From Stereum hirsutum FP-91666 SS1 (Eukaryota; Basidiomycota; Agaricomycetes; Russulales; Stereaceae), in contig NW_006763140.1 of assembly GCF_000264905.1 (NCBI RefSeq), forward strand, positions 475,575 to 539,574: a DNA stretch of 64,000 nt, written 5' to 3'. The notes beneath the pieces are model-generated. The model had not been told where the DNA came from and searched no databases. It saw nothing but the letters and a program-made list of their open reading frames with translations. Shown in pieces: positions 1-10,680 of the stretch. Numbering within the stretch: the first letter of the stretch is position 1; every line of letters begins with the position of its first letter. The position numbers and the translations under genes were made by a program.

Positions 1-183
1 AGGGGATGACCGACGTCGACCGTAGCTTAACCTAGCCTAGGCTAGGGGAGGGGATGACCGACGTCGACCGTAGCTTAACCTAGCCTAGGCTAGGGGAGGG
101 GATGACCGACGTCGACCGTAGCTTAACCTAGCCTAGGCTAGGGGAGGGGATGACCGACGTCGACCGTAGCTTAACCTAGCCTA
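1..183. repeat. 48-bp minisatellite array
   Basis: About 3.8 direct copies of a 48-base unit start at 1, 49, 97 and 145, nearly identical, and stop abruptly near 183. Each unit holds a perfect 16-base palindrome (31-46 in the first unit, centred on CCTAGG) and a shorter palindrome, CGACGTCG. The array begins at base 1, so it probably continues leftwards. It has no coding potential. A subtelomeric or structural satellite is possible, but no canonical TTAGGG array is visible. Confidence 0.95.
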
Positions 184-375
184 AAAGTATTCATTATTAT
201 CCTTTTTACACTCAAAACATCTTCTATTCACAGTTCTACCAGCACTATGTACAAAGATAATCATATATGAGCCCCAAGAACCCTCCAAATGGCTGCCGTA
301 GGACCTCCCGTAATGTCCGGACAGTTCGCGTTTAAGGGCCCTCCGGGCCCCCCTCCCCCCCCTACATCCGGTTTT

Positions 376-1200
376 TTATTTTATTCCTGCCACCCCCTTG
401 CATTTTCCGATTGGCCAAGGTTCTCCGTTGAGTCCTTTACGAATCTGCTCTGCACGGTTTTCCCCCCATTGAAGCTCTTGAAGATCTTTGTGATATATCC
501 ACCTGAAATGGTACGTTTTCCAGAAAATGAATCAAGCTAAGTACATTGTGCTGACATGATAAGGGGGAGACTCACGTATGGCGACTTCCTGGACAATCAG
601 CATGTAAGTAACATGCAGTGGCATAAGCGACTAGGATACAGAAATATTGATCGAGGGTTGGACCGACGGTGCGTACCTGTGTCCAGATATAGGTTGTACT
701 TCTCCGGGGTTGGCACACGCCGTCCACCCTGAGGCACCTCCTTCAAGCTATTGTCAAAAAACTGGACAGGGTACAGAGTCAGTAAGAAGCTGTTAGAAAC
801 TGATTTGATTGACGTACGACACCAATGGTGTAGAATCCTGCACCTGCGTACGCGGCCCAATGACGGTCAATACTATTCAGAGCGTGCAGGAAGATAACAG
901 GAACTTACCCGTCTGCCGTTGCAGTGTAAGCCAGCTGTCCTTGTACTGAACTCTCTGTGGAGGATCCAATCCAGCTGAGTCTGTCGCGGGGCTCCGAGCC
1001 GAAATCGGCCGCTGCCACTGGTACGCAATCTGGGAATGATCCACTCGAAGAGCATCCATAGATTCCAGAACGGGGGACAAGAGTGACTGTGACGCCCATT
1101 GAGAATGAATAAACCGTCATCATAATGGTGGCTTACCGTAGTGTCTGAGTCGGTGAGTGCCGTCGTTGTCTGCTAGGGCAACAATAAAAAGTATGCTCAT
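376..1200 (-). CDS. tentative small spliced gene, unknown function
   Basis: A six-exon model closes in frame: 1200-1137, 1086-909, 872-818, 761-677, 588-576 and 502-376, giving 173 residues. All introns are GT-AG and about 50-88 bases long. The last three exons read naturally and include a LYLDTGS stretch resembling the active-site motif of pepsin-like (A1) aspartic proteases, but the rest of such an enzyme is absent, so the likeness may be chance. The 1086-909 exon also reads openly in a second frame, so the upstream half is uncertain. I do not recognise the protein. Confidence 0.3.
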
Positions 1201-3436
1201 CATACGGTACAGTGTTGAACCTACAGGGCGTATGGTCTGCGCTACCTTGCGCCAAATTGGGCACTCAGCGTTCTCGGGAGCCTGGTCTGGACGGAGGTAG
1301 AGTCCTGGGGGCGAATCATCGTAGAGAAGCTCTTGGCGTTGTATGACATCTTCAATCCACTATGGCAGGGTTTTTGAGGGACAGCGGAGTGTATCGACGA
1401 GTTAGTAAGAGCGCGGTGTTGTTAGCTTGCAAGAAAATTCATCATATATAACTGACAACCCACCGTCTGTGCTATGCTGGGTCGCCTCTCGAATTCGCCA
1501 CCGGTGCTGAGCCTAAAGAACAGAGGCTTCTCTGGCGTAGATGTTTCGTCAGACATTTGTAGCCAGCAGTGGACAAGATTAAGTATAGCAGGAAGAGGGT
1601 TGCGGATTTAAGCCAATCGCTTGCACCTTGTACGCCGGATCAGAGAACCTTTTATACCTGGGGGTTTGAGCGTTAATGACTCGGAGCTCGTACGTCAGAG
1701 CCCCGGGCGTCAGCCCTTAGACTCAACTGCACAACAATTGCGAAGGATAGTGGGACTATCGATATCAAAAGAAGAGTGAGGTCTATAGAATCTGATGGGC
1801 CTTCAAGAAGATCAGTGGAGTTGGTTGGGAGTGGGAGAATCACTAGACTTCGACACAAAACATATCTGGTTCAACAGAATCCGAATCCGTGGGACCTGTG
1901 ATTCGGCAACTAGGACAGGAACTTCACATTCAGTCCGTTAGAAATAGAACCGCTGTAGGATATTCGTTTATACTATCAGCTCTCTTTGTTCAAAGTACTT
2001 CAACATGACCCTTGTAGCCTCTCACTTGAATGTAACAATCGATCCAACAGAATATTGAGTCCTTCAGTGTGGCTGAACATCATCTACAGACTAGAACGAG
2101 TCGACTACCATCCGAGTCACTGGCTCAGACATGGTTGTTGTCCGGGACGCCAGTAGCTATGGGAGGTACCTCTCACAGATGTTTTGAGGCTATACCTTAC
2201 GCCAAATCATGATCAACACATTAAGTCCTAGGCTTTATTGTGAACACCCGGGACCTCAAAGGCCTAGGTCGCCCCGGCCACGCAACCCACCAGTGGCAAC
2301 TTGTGGCGGCTCTTCGAGTTCCTAGTCCCGAGAGACTGGTGAACAAAGTTCTGGCACAATTTGCACTGTTGCCCCGCTGAGCCGCTTCCAGGTTAGTCAC
2401 GGTAGTCACTCACATGGCTTCCTTCGCACTCTGATATCGCACTAAATCATTTTGTGCCTCCTCTTCAGAGGGCCCCTTCAATACTTAGCACTGCAGTATC
2501 AATCGTCAAGGAGCAAGCCAGTGAACACCCCGTCACGATTTTGATTCACAGTTCAAGAAGCTCCTATTCTCTAAGCTCTTTCACACCATGATGGTACTTA
2601 GATAAGGATTTAAGACGAGAATGAGTGACGTTAGGAGTGAGTTTCAAGGGACAAGGTTCATGTTACGTGCACATTTTGTTTGTTCCTCTGAGGTTAAGTA
2701 CTGATGGTACGGTGCGTCATCTAGTTTCATTCTCTGCGTTCCCACCAAACCGGCGAGATCCTTGCCCGACTGCCGCCAACTTCACACACTCGGGCGTGTA
2801 TAGATCGGGGAAACCATGGATGACCTGTGATGAGGTTTCGTTCATTCCCCTGAAACCCGCCACATGCACTGATTTGAAAATCTACGCCGCGGGGATGTAT
2901 CCTCTGGAGAAAGGTATTACACGTTCAAACTCTGGAGGGAATCAAACACAAAATATAGACCAACTGTCGTAAGCGGTATGCGACATATCCACGACAATTG
3001 CGAGGCCTGAGGCGTACAAACATTAAAGCCTCCCAGAGAAGGAATCTGACGGTCAATGTCAATCCGTCAATCCTCGGGGCTATACAGTCCAGTGATTGAA
3101 AGCTTCACAAGAGGGACATCCCAAAAAGTCCCGATAGCAGAGCGATTCTAGCAGTACTCGACGCGTAGGCCTCACGCGTAACAACACTAGCAAAATAAGA
3201 GGTGCTTCCTCACAAAAGAGAGTACGACTGACGCTGTATTCCAGATGAAACAGATCCGGGCCAGCTTCTGCGTGTAGGCTGTTACCACAGGACATGGCCA
3301 GAGAGATATTCGTAGGCGTTAGGCCAACAATAGTGACTGTCGACACGGATCGCTCTCAGCCGCGGCGGCGCTAGAACCATAGCCTCGAAGTGATACGAAG
3401 GAACGCCTCTCTCAGCGACTTCTAAGTTGACCACTT
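1201..3436. other. no gene seen
   Basis: Only short reading frames without recognisable motifs or consistent splice chains. Composition is unremarkable. Nothing here is supported as a gene. Confidence 0.6.
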
Positions 3437-3781
3437 CTAAAGGTTGCGCTGAGGCATGACCCCCGGTAAAATATTCCCGGAAGGGCTATTTGGCTCAGTT
3501 GGCTTCGTTTTTCCAACTCTCCAGAGTACGTTACTGTGCTTCGAATATATCCTGGGATCAGCCACCCATCTAACAGGGACAAAAATGATATCGAGCATAC
3601 GGTCACGAACCATCCGGGATGAAACGATCTTCTGAATAAGAGGGTCGAGATCTCCAACGATAAAAGATAAGTAATTGATTGCCAAGGTGGCAGAGAATTG
3701 ATGGGGCGAGACGTGTTTTCCACGCAGTCCAGCGACAAGTGCCACCATACGGCGCCCTTGTTTCATGATACTATGGTGCAA
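3437..3781 (-). CDS. tentative open frame, possible fragment
   Basis: A 114-codon frame whose central part (TLAINYLSF, then GDLDPLIQKIV) weakly recalls the stretch after the P-loop in fungal NACHT NTPases, where a line of hydrophobics precedes D-L-x-P-x-I. No P-loop is seen nearby and no flanking exon could be joined. It is more likely a relic or chance frame than a working gene. Confidence 0.15.
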   Translation of the reverse strand: MHHSIMKQGRRMVALVAGLRGKHVSPHQFSATLAINYLSFIVGDLDPLIQKIVSSRMVRDRMLDIIFVPVRWVADPRIYSKHSNVLWRVGKTKPTEPNSPSGNILPGVMPQRNL

Positions 3782-5065
3782 ACGGCTTAGTCATCACCAC
3801 TTTTGTACAGCGGCCAATTTCGTCGGCGAAAGTCGAAATCCCCATTTATTGAAAGAAAATTCCTGGCACCCCCCTTGGTTTTCGGAAAATAATAAACAAA
3901 TGAATTAAATATTATTATTGGGCGGGGTGGCCAAATCCAAAAGTTCATCTTTGCCAGTTTTGAGAATTTGGATAATCCCTCTAGAGGAACTCTTCCTTAC
4001 ATCAAAAGGAGTGTTTCTGGAAGAGGGATAGTGAAAATTCTCAAATCTCGGCCCGCGGCACCGTCCTCAACGTTGTGTACAGAAGTGGCGGCGTCTAAGC
4101 CGTTTGCACCATAGGGCGTAGACAGCCGTCTTTCGGGTCATAAAGACTAGAACAAAGCCCGAGGTGAGTCTTTTGCGTGAGAGCCTGAGAAACGGCGTTC
4201 AAGCTCAGGCTGGAGGCCATAGGATTAGGCGTCACATCAACGTCTCTTAGTTACGTTCGGTGCACAATCTGCTTCACCTTGTAACTCGTACTTACCTTCG
4301 TCTTTGAGAGCATGTAGAGAACGTTTATTGAAGGGGTCGAAGAGGTCATATGAAGGGAACGAGTGTCGAGGAGGGAGCGGCTACTTACTAGTCTCAGACT
4401 TAGAGGCAGCGCCGTCACAGCGGCGGCGCGAGGATCACTAGTTTGCGAGCCACGTCAGCGGTATTGAGATGTGGCGCTTGATCCACGTCACACACGGCGC
4501 CACAACTTAGCTCTTCCTGGCTGCAGTCTTGGACGCTTCCTCGCCCTTTGCTCAAAGTGTGTCTCTACACGAAGTCTTAAATGACTGCCAAGTGTAGCGA
4601 CAACGTTCGCGACGAGATGTTCATGTGTTGTCGATTCGCCGCCGCTCAGGTCCTTCTCACTGTACAATAAACTCGTTGTCCCTAGCCCCTAATAAGTACC
4701 TATCCCCTCTTCCTTTCCTCACCGTCTCCCTTATCGTCTTTCTCAAGTGCCGCCCCTTGTATCGCTGGCCAGAGATGGATCCAAGGAAAGCGCCAGTAAC
4801 GATTGACCTCTGGAGATGTAGCAGGACTAGCACCATGCATGCACGACGGGGAAACCACTATTTAGAGCCCGTTGAAGTGGAATCCAAACCTCGGTCAATA
4901 TATTATATATGGGTGTCAGTTTGGCGCTCTCTCAAGCAATACAGTGACACTTTAGCGAGCTCTATAGTGAATCCCATTCTCTGAATTACCTTCAGAGGAC
5001 GCTAAAGAGATTCGGGGTTGCCACATAAAGCAAGCCCGAGGTGCTTGACAAGTCAGTCACTCCAT
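3782..5065. other. no gene seen
   Basis: Contains an AT-rich patch near 3885-3925 and some open frames (for example 4625-4984, plus) with no family resemblance or codon signal. Nothing supported. Confidence 0.55.
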
Positions 5066-5275
5066 GTAGTTTCACACGATAACTCATGGTGACGGGGCAG
5101 TCAGAGTCGATTGAGGCCTTTGCTAATGGTGCAGGCAGTACTCCCTTGAATCGACTCTCCATCACACTGTGGTACTGAAAGAACGTCCTCCGACGGCTAC
5201 TGATGACCAGAAGAACGGTTTCTAGGAAGACCTCGATGATTTTTGATCTCGATAAAGACGCCGCCGACGCTTTCT
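5066..5275. repeat. inverted repeat arm, left
   Basis: The reverse complement of this stretch matches 7685-7870 over about 190 bases with scattered substitutions and small indels. Together the arms bracket F-box copy A. See the right arm and the duplication entries. Confidence 0.8.
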
Positions 5276-5289
5276 CATGCTTGCGGACA

Positions 5290-7670
5290 TTTGAGTACAG
5301 AGGCCACCACGGCACGCCGTTAGCCACATGAGCGCTCAGGTAGTTGGCTGACAACATGCCAAAGACATTGAGTACTATAACCTCCCGATGATGTATGGAT
5401 AGCAAAGCAAAGAATACTGCATATCAACATGGGAGAGAGCGGGGCTCACCCGTGATACAAACAGATAGAATCGTACACTCGACACGGACTTTCAATTCCT
5501 AAGCTACCGATGTGGGTTACTTATCGGATTGCTCCCTAGACAATGCAGTCAACAAACACTTCGTCCATCAAGAGGAATACGTGATAATACTCACCGCAAG
5601 TTACGACCATCGACCTTCCTACAGATCGTTCTCACCTCCCCCTCGTCGATCTCTCGTATGACCTCCCACGGCTTCCAATTCGAAGTCCCACCCATCGGCC
5701 AACGTTCAAGCATGTATATCTGCTCGAGACTGGGAGCGAGCCCTTCAACGAGGGCTTGGGCGAGATCGCCCAGCGAAGCACGATATTCCATTCCACGGAT
5801 TCGTGCTTTTCGTTCCTCCCATTGTGCAGGCATAGACGCGCCGTCCATGTCAATGTGAATGAAGAGGGTTCGCAGCTCTGTCAGGTGGGAGAGAGAGCGT
5901 CTGATGGCCTTCTGGATAGTTTGGAGAATGCATGAGCAGAGTCGTTCCGATAATGAGTATTGTGTGCTTACTATGTCCACAAGATCATGACTGGACCATC
6001 GATATCGAAAAATCTTGAGTGTGCGTAGAGCAGGAAATACGTGCGCCATGTGAAGTAAAACATCACCATCACTATTGTCTTCCTTATATACTACCTCCAA
6101 ACTCTCCAGGGCGGAACAACGGCAGCGACGAAGTATATCGTGAAGCTCCGACGATGTCAAAATGGGTGATGTCCAATGCAGACTACGGACGATGGCGCCC
6201 TCGTCGACATGGAGATAATGGCGGGGCCAGTCGGTAAGGGATAGGTGATGCAGTGACTCAGGAAGACGATCGAAGATGATGTCCTTCGGGTCAGGAAAGG
6301 AGATCTTTAAGCTCCGAAGTGAATCGAGGGCAGGGTAGGAGTTGGTAGCCGAAGGCAGCAGGAGAGTAATCCGCGACAGGTATGCGCATTGCGGGACAAG
6401 GATGGTAAATATTTGAAGGGAAGGGATATTGAAGAAAAGCGGGGCAAAGTCCACGTTGGCTGTCGAGTGCGCCGGGGGACTTTGACCAATAAGCGAAAGT
6501 TCGGAGAGACAAGGCCAAGAAGATGTAAGCAGCTCCTGGTAACGCATAGATTCTAAAGGAACTTTCAACATCTGCAGTGTGGGTCGCATGCGTGGAATGA
6601 TTGACATAAAGAATTCCCTTTCAGTGAGGAGGTGATTGTCGTCGACATCCGACCAGATATGACGGACCCACGTAAATTCCTTCATATGAGACGGAATGAC
6701 AGGCGACTCTTCGAGAGATTGCCAGTAGGTCCTCGGCCAACGACAGTGACCAGAAACATGTATTGCAGTCAGTTGTGGAGCGAGAAGCATGGCCTCGACG
6801 AAGTAGGATGGAAGTCCGTTCATGAGATTGACGAAGCGCACCACTTCCAAAGCGGTGAGTTGAGGCATAACTTTCAATAGAAATTCCTCGGAGGGATATT
6901 TTCCATAGAAGTCGCGTTCCTGAAAATGTCCGGTAAAGACGATTGAACTGTACCGCTAGCGTGAGATCGGCCGTTGCCCAGAAAGAGCGGTACGAGTCTT
7001 ACCGAACATACGACCACAACGTCTCGGGTATGAAAGAATTGTTTGGATGGTTCAGGGGAGCTCGACAACAAGAAAATAGGATCGGCAAAGCCAGCTGTCG
7101 ATAGCGTCGGGCAACCGTCGAAAACTGTGACAACGAGCTAGGAGCTGTACTCCATCCGACAGTAGGATTTACGACTCGCAGCTCGGTCATCACGAGCTGT
7201 ATACAGTCGTCGTTCAAGCAAGATAAACTGAACATAAAGATCAGTAGCGGTCCCTGGGTCAAATCAAGGAAACACTGACGAAATGTCTTGAATATCGCGC
7301 ATCATTTGGCGGGATGTCGTATCCTAGGGACGTCATTAACATGTTTGTATTTGCTTCTCTACGTAGATAGCGCATACCTGGGTCAATGAGATTGAACAAA
7401 CAGCACGATCACCACTGATGCGTTGAGCGAGACAGGGTGAAGGAGATGGCGAAAGAGCAGGGGGCATCTGGTCAAGTCAGCGCCCTGATCTTGATTACAA
7501 TCTGATTTGGTGCCACACGACTCCTTCTCGAGATCCTCCCTCACTGCGTATTCTTTGCAACCAAAAGGGAAAGTCGTCTCCAACATGTGCACCTCCAAGT
7601 GCACCCGGAGCCTCGGATCCAGAAATCGAATCGAAGACATCGTAGGACTAGCATCATGTCGCGTCCTTTC
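5290..7670. repeat. segmental duplication, copy A
   Basis: The whole block matches 7871-10190 in the same orientation: 3' flank, F-box gene, and about 400 bases of 5' flank. Similarity is high but not perfect. The match starts just inside the left inverted arm and ends just before the right one. Confidence 0.9.
5517..7235 (-). CDS. F-box/LRR-like protein, copy A
   Basis: Exons 7235-7003, 6947-5972, 5911-5595 and 5535-5517 give 514 residues with introns of 55-60 bases. The first exon holds an F-box-like helical segment (LNDDCIQLVMTEL ... RRYRQLALPILF). The long second exon carries irregular leucine-rich repeats, as in the expanded agaricomycete F-box families that act as substrate adaptors of SCF ubiquitin ligases. 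The second intron (5912-5971) happens to be open in frame, so an unspliced reading also exists. The start is uncertain: the ATG at 7235 is absent from copy B, and both copies keep a CAG at this point that could be a splice acceptor from an upstream exon. The substrate is unknown. Confidence 0.7.
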
Positions 7671-7684
7671 ACTCCACGAGCTTG

Positions 7685-7870
7685 AGAGATCGTCTTTTAT
7701 CGAGATCAAAAATCACCGAGGCCTTCCCAGAAACTGTTCTTCTGGCCATCGGTAGCCGTCGGAGGACATTCTTTCAGTGACACAGTGTGATCGATTTAAG
7801 GGAGTGCCTGCACCAACAGAAAAGGCCCCAATCGACCCTGACTGCCCGGTCACCATGAGTTATCGTGTAA
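7685..7870. repeat. inverted repeat arm, right
   Basis: Reverse complement of 5066-5275. It sits exactly between duplication copies A and B. To its right, from 7871, the sequence switches to direct similarity with 5296 onwards, so this is a rearrangement junction. No transposase or target-site duplication was recognised. Confidence 0.8.
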
Positions 7871-8073
7871 AAGCACATGGACGCCACCACGGCACGCATG
7901 AGCGCTCAGGTAGTTGTCTGATGGAATGCCTGAGACATTGATTACTATGACCTCTCGGTGATATATAGATAGCAAAGCAAAAAAAAAAAAACAGTGCACA
8001 TCAACATGGAGAAGAGCGAGGCCCGCCAGTGATACAATCAAGTCAATCATACACTCGACATCGACTTCCAATG

Positions 8074-8098
8074 CCTTACCTTACCTTACCTTACCTTA
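8074..8098. repeat. CCTTA pentanucleotide microsatellite, five copies
   Basis: Five perfect CCTTA units lie at the 3' end of the copy B F-box reading frame. Copy A has no such array. In copy B the repeat supplies the last codons and the stop (8086-8088). Confidence 0.9.
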
Positions 8099-9790
8099 TC
8101 GGATTGCTCCCTAGACAAGGCAGTCAACAAACATTTCGTCTATCAAGATGCAAACATACGAAAACTCACGGCAAATCTTGACCATCGACCTTCCTGCACA
8201 TCGTTCTCACCTCCGCCTCGCCGGTCTCTCGTATGATCTCCCACGGAGTCCAATTCGAAGTTCCACGCACCGGCCAACGTTCAAGCATGTATATACGCTC
8301 GAGACTGGAAGTGAGCCCTTCGACGAGGGTTTGGACAAGGTCGTCCAGTGAAGCACGAAACCATAGTCCCCGGATTTGCGCTTCGTGTGTCGCCCATGAT
8401 GGAGGCATTGACGCGCCATCCATGTCGATGTGGATGAAGAGAGTTCGCAGTTCCGTCAGGTGGGAGAGAGAGCGTCTGATGGCCTTCTAGATAGATTGAA
8501 GGATGCGTGAGCGGAATCGTTCCGAAAATGAATATTTGGAGCTTACTACGTCCACAAGATCGTGACTGGAAGATCGATAGCGGAAAATCTTGAGTGTGCG
8601 TAGAGCAGGAAATACGTGGGAAATGTGAAAACATCGCCATCACTGTGACTATTGTCTTCCTTATATACCACCTCCAAACTCTCCAGGGCAGGACAACGGC
8701 AGCGACGAAGTATATCGTGGAGCTCTGACGACGTCAAAATGGGTGATGTCCACCCCAAACTACGGACAATGGCGCACTCGTCGACATGGAGATAATGTCG
8801 GGGCCAGTCGGTAAGGGACAGGTGATGCAGTGACTCAGGAAGACGATCAAAGATGATGTCCTTCGGGTCGGGAAAGGAGATGGTCAGGCTCCGAAGTGAA
8901 TCGAGGGCAGGGTAGGAGTTGGAAGCCGAAGGCAGCAGAAGAGGAATCCGCAACAAGTACTCGGATTGTGGGAGAAGGATGGTAAAGTTACGGAGAGAAG
9001 GGATATTGAAGAAAAGCGGGGAAAAGTCCACGTTCGCTGTTAACTTCGCCGGAGGATTTTGACCAGTAATCAAAAGTTCGAAAAGATGAGGCCAAGGAGA
9101 TGTAAGCAGCTCCTGGTAACACATAGATTCTATAGGAACTTTTAGCATCTGCAGCGTGGGTCGCATGCGTGGAATGAACGACAGGAAGAACGCCCTTTCA
9201 GCGCGGAGGTGATTGTCGTCGACATTCGACCAGAGGCGACGGACCCACGTAAACTCCTTCATATGAGATGGAATGACTGGCGACTCTTTGAGAAGCCTCC
9301 CGTAGCTCCTCGGCCAATAACAATGGTCAGGCACATGGATTGCAGTCAGTTGTGGGGCAATAGCCATGGCCACAACGAAGTAGGATGGAACTCCGGTCAT
9401 AAGACTGTCGAAGCGCACCACTTTCAAAACGGTGAGATGAGGCATAACTTTCAGAAGATATTCTTCGGCAGGGTATTGCCCAAAGAAGTCGTGCTCCAGA
9501 AAGGTTCCGGTAAAGACGATTGAACTATACCTCTAGCATGAGATCGGTTACTGGCCAGGTAGAGCGGAATGAGTCTTACCGGACATATGACCACAGCGTC
9601 TCGGGGATGAATGAATTCTTTGGATGGTTCAGGGGAGCGTGGCAATGAGAAAATATGATAGGCAAGGCCAACTGTCGATAGCGTCGGGCAATAGCGGAAA
9701 ATTGTTGCAGCGAGCTACTAGGAGCTGCGACTCGTAGTTCGGTCATCACGAGCTGTATACAGTCGTCGTTCAAGCAGGATAAACTGTGTG
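8086..9790 (-). pseudogene. F-box/LRR-like gene, copy B, frameshifted
   Basis: Matches copy A exon for exon: about 9787-9580, 9524-8547, 8486-8170 and 8110-8086. Splice sites are kept, and the TAG at 8487-8489 is the intron acceptor, not a premature stop. A net 4-base deletion near 8618-8632 shifts the frame in the LRR part and leads to an early stop (the open frame ends at 8546). The equivalent of the copy A ATG is also missing. The exon after the break still matches copy A in its own frame, so decay is recent. It could still make a shortened protein. Confidence 0.7.
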
Positions 9791-10680
9791 GAAAGATGAG
9801 TACGCGGTCTCTGGGTCAAATCAATGAAACACCGACGAAATGTCATGAATATCGCGCATAATTTGGGATGTCGTATCCTAGGTACGTCATTGACATATTT
9901 ACTAATGTTTGCTTCTCTACGTAGATAGCACATACCTGGGTCAATGACTGAACAAACAGCACGATCGCCACTATAATGCGTCGAGCAGGGTGAAGGGGAT
10001 GGCAAAAGAGCACAGAGAGCGTCTGGGCACGTCAGCGCGCTTGATTTCGATCTGATTTGGTGCCACACGACTCCTTCTCGAGATCCTCCCTCACCGTATT
10101 CTTCGCAACCAAAAGGGAAAGTCGTCTCCCACATCTACACCTCCAAGCGCACCCGGAGCCTCGGATTCAGAAATCGAATCAAAGACATCGTTCTTGCTTC
10201 ACCTTTTCGAGCTCACAATCACAGATTCGCACAAAGACCGGAAAGACGACAAAACGAAACGAAACGAAAGGCTCAGAGAGCCTCCCACCAGGACCGATAG
10301 ATAGATAGAATAGACAGAGGCAGAGGCAGAAAAGCAATGACGAAGCTCGGAAACGTGTATGTATGTACAGACAATGCGATGGTTCGGTATAGCGATAGAG
10401 ACGTAGATTAGAGATGTACAGAGTCCACGAGACGATAGACGGGATGAGAAAGGGCTTTCTCCCTCTGGAGCACAACGGACATCGAGAAATGCAGACAGAT
10501 CAGATCATAGACCGCTAGATCCCCTTCAACAAGCCAACGAAACGACAAAACAAACCGACAGAACTACCACCGACGAGCCACCATCCTCCCAAAGACGCAA
10601 AAGGCTCACAAAGGGACAAAGGAAACACACCTCCAGCAGCAGAACTCGCCCGCATACGCCATCCACATAAAAGCCCATCC
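9791..10680. other. 5' flank of copy B and 3' region of next gene
   Basis: Up to about 10190 this is duplicated flank of the F-box gene. 10191-10680 is unique, with simple GATA-like and CGAAA-like runs, and probably holds the 3' untranslated region of the minus-strand gene that ends at 10681. No other gene seen. Confidence 0.6.

Larger units (their letters stand above)
7871..10190. repeat. segmental duplication, copy B
   Basis: Direct repeat of 5290-7670. It diverges from copy A at about 10191, where copy A instead continues towards the right inverted arm. It includes a run of 12 A at about 7980. Confidence 0.9.

Noticed and set aside
1..183. Telomeric repeat array
   Set aside because: The unit contains TTAACC-like and CCTAG words but no tandem TTAGGG or CCCTAA.
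8485..8490. Premature stop codon in F-box copy B
   Set aside because: The TAG is the 3' end of an intron that is also present, as CAG, in copy A.
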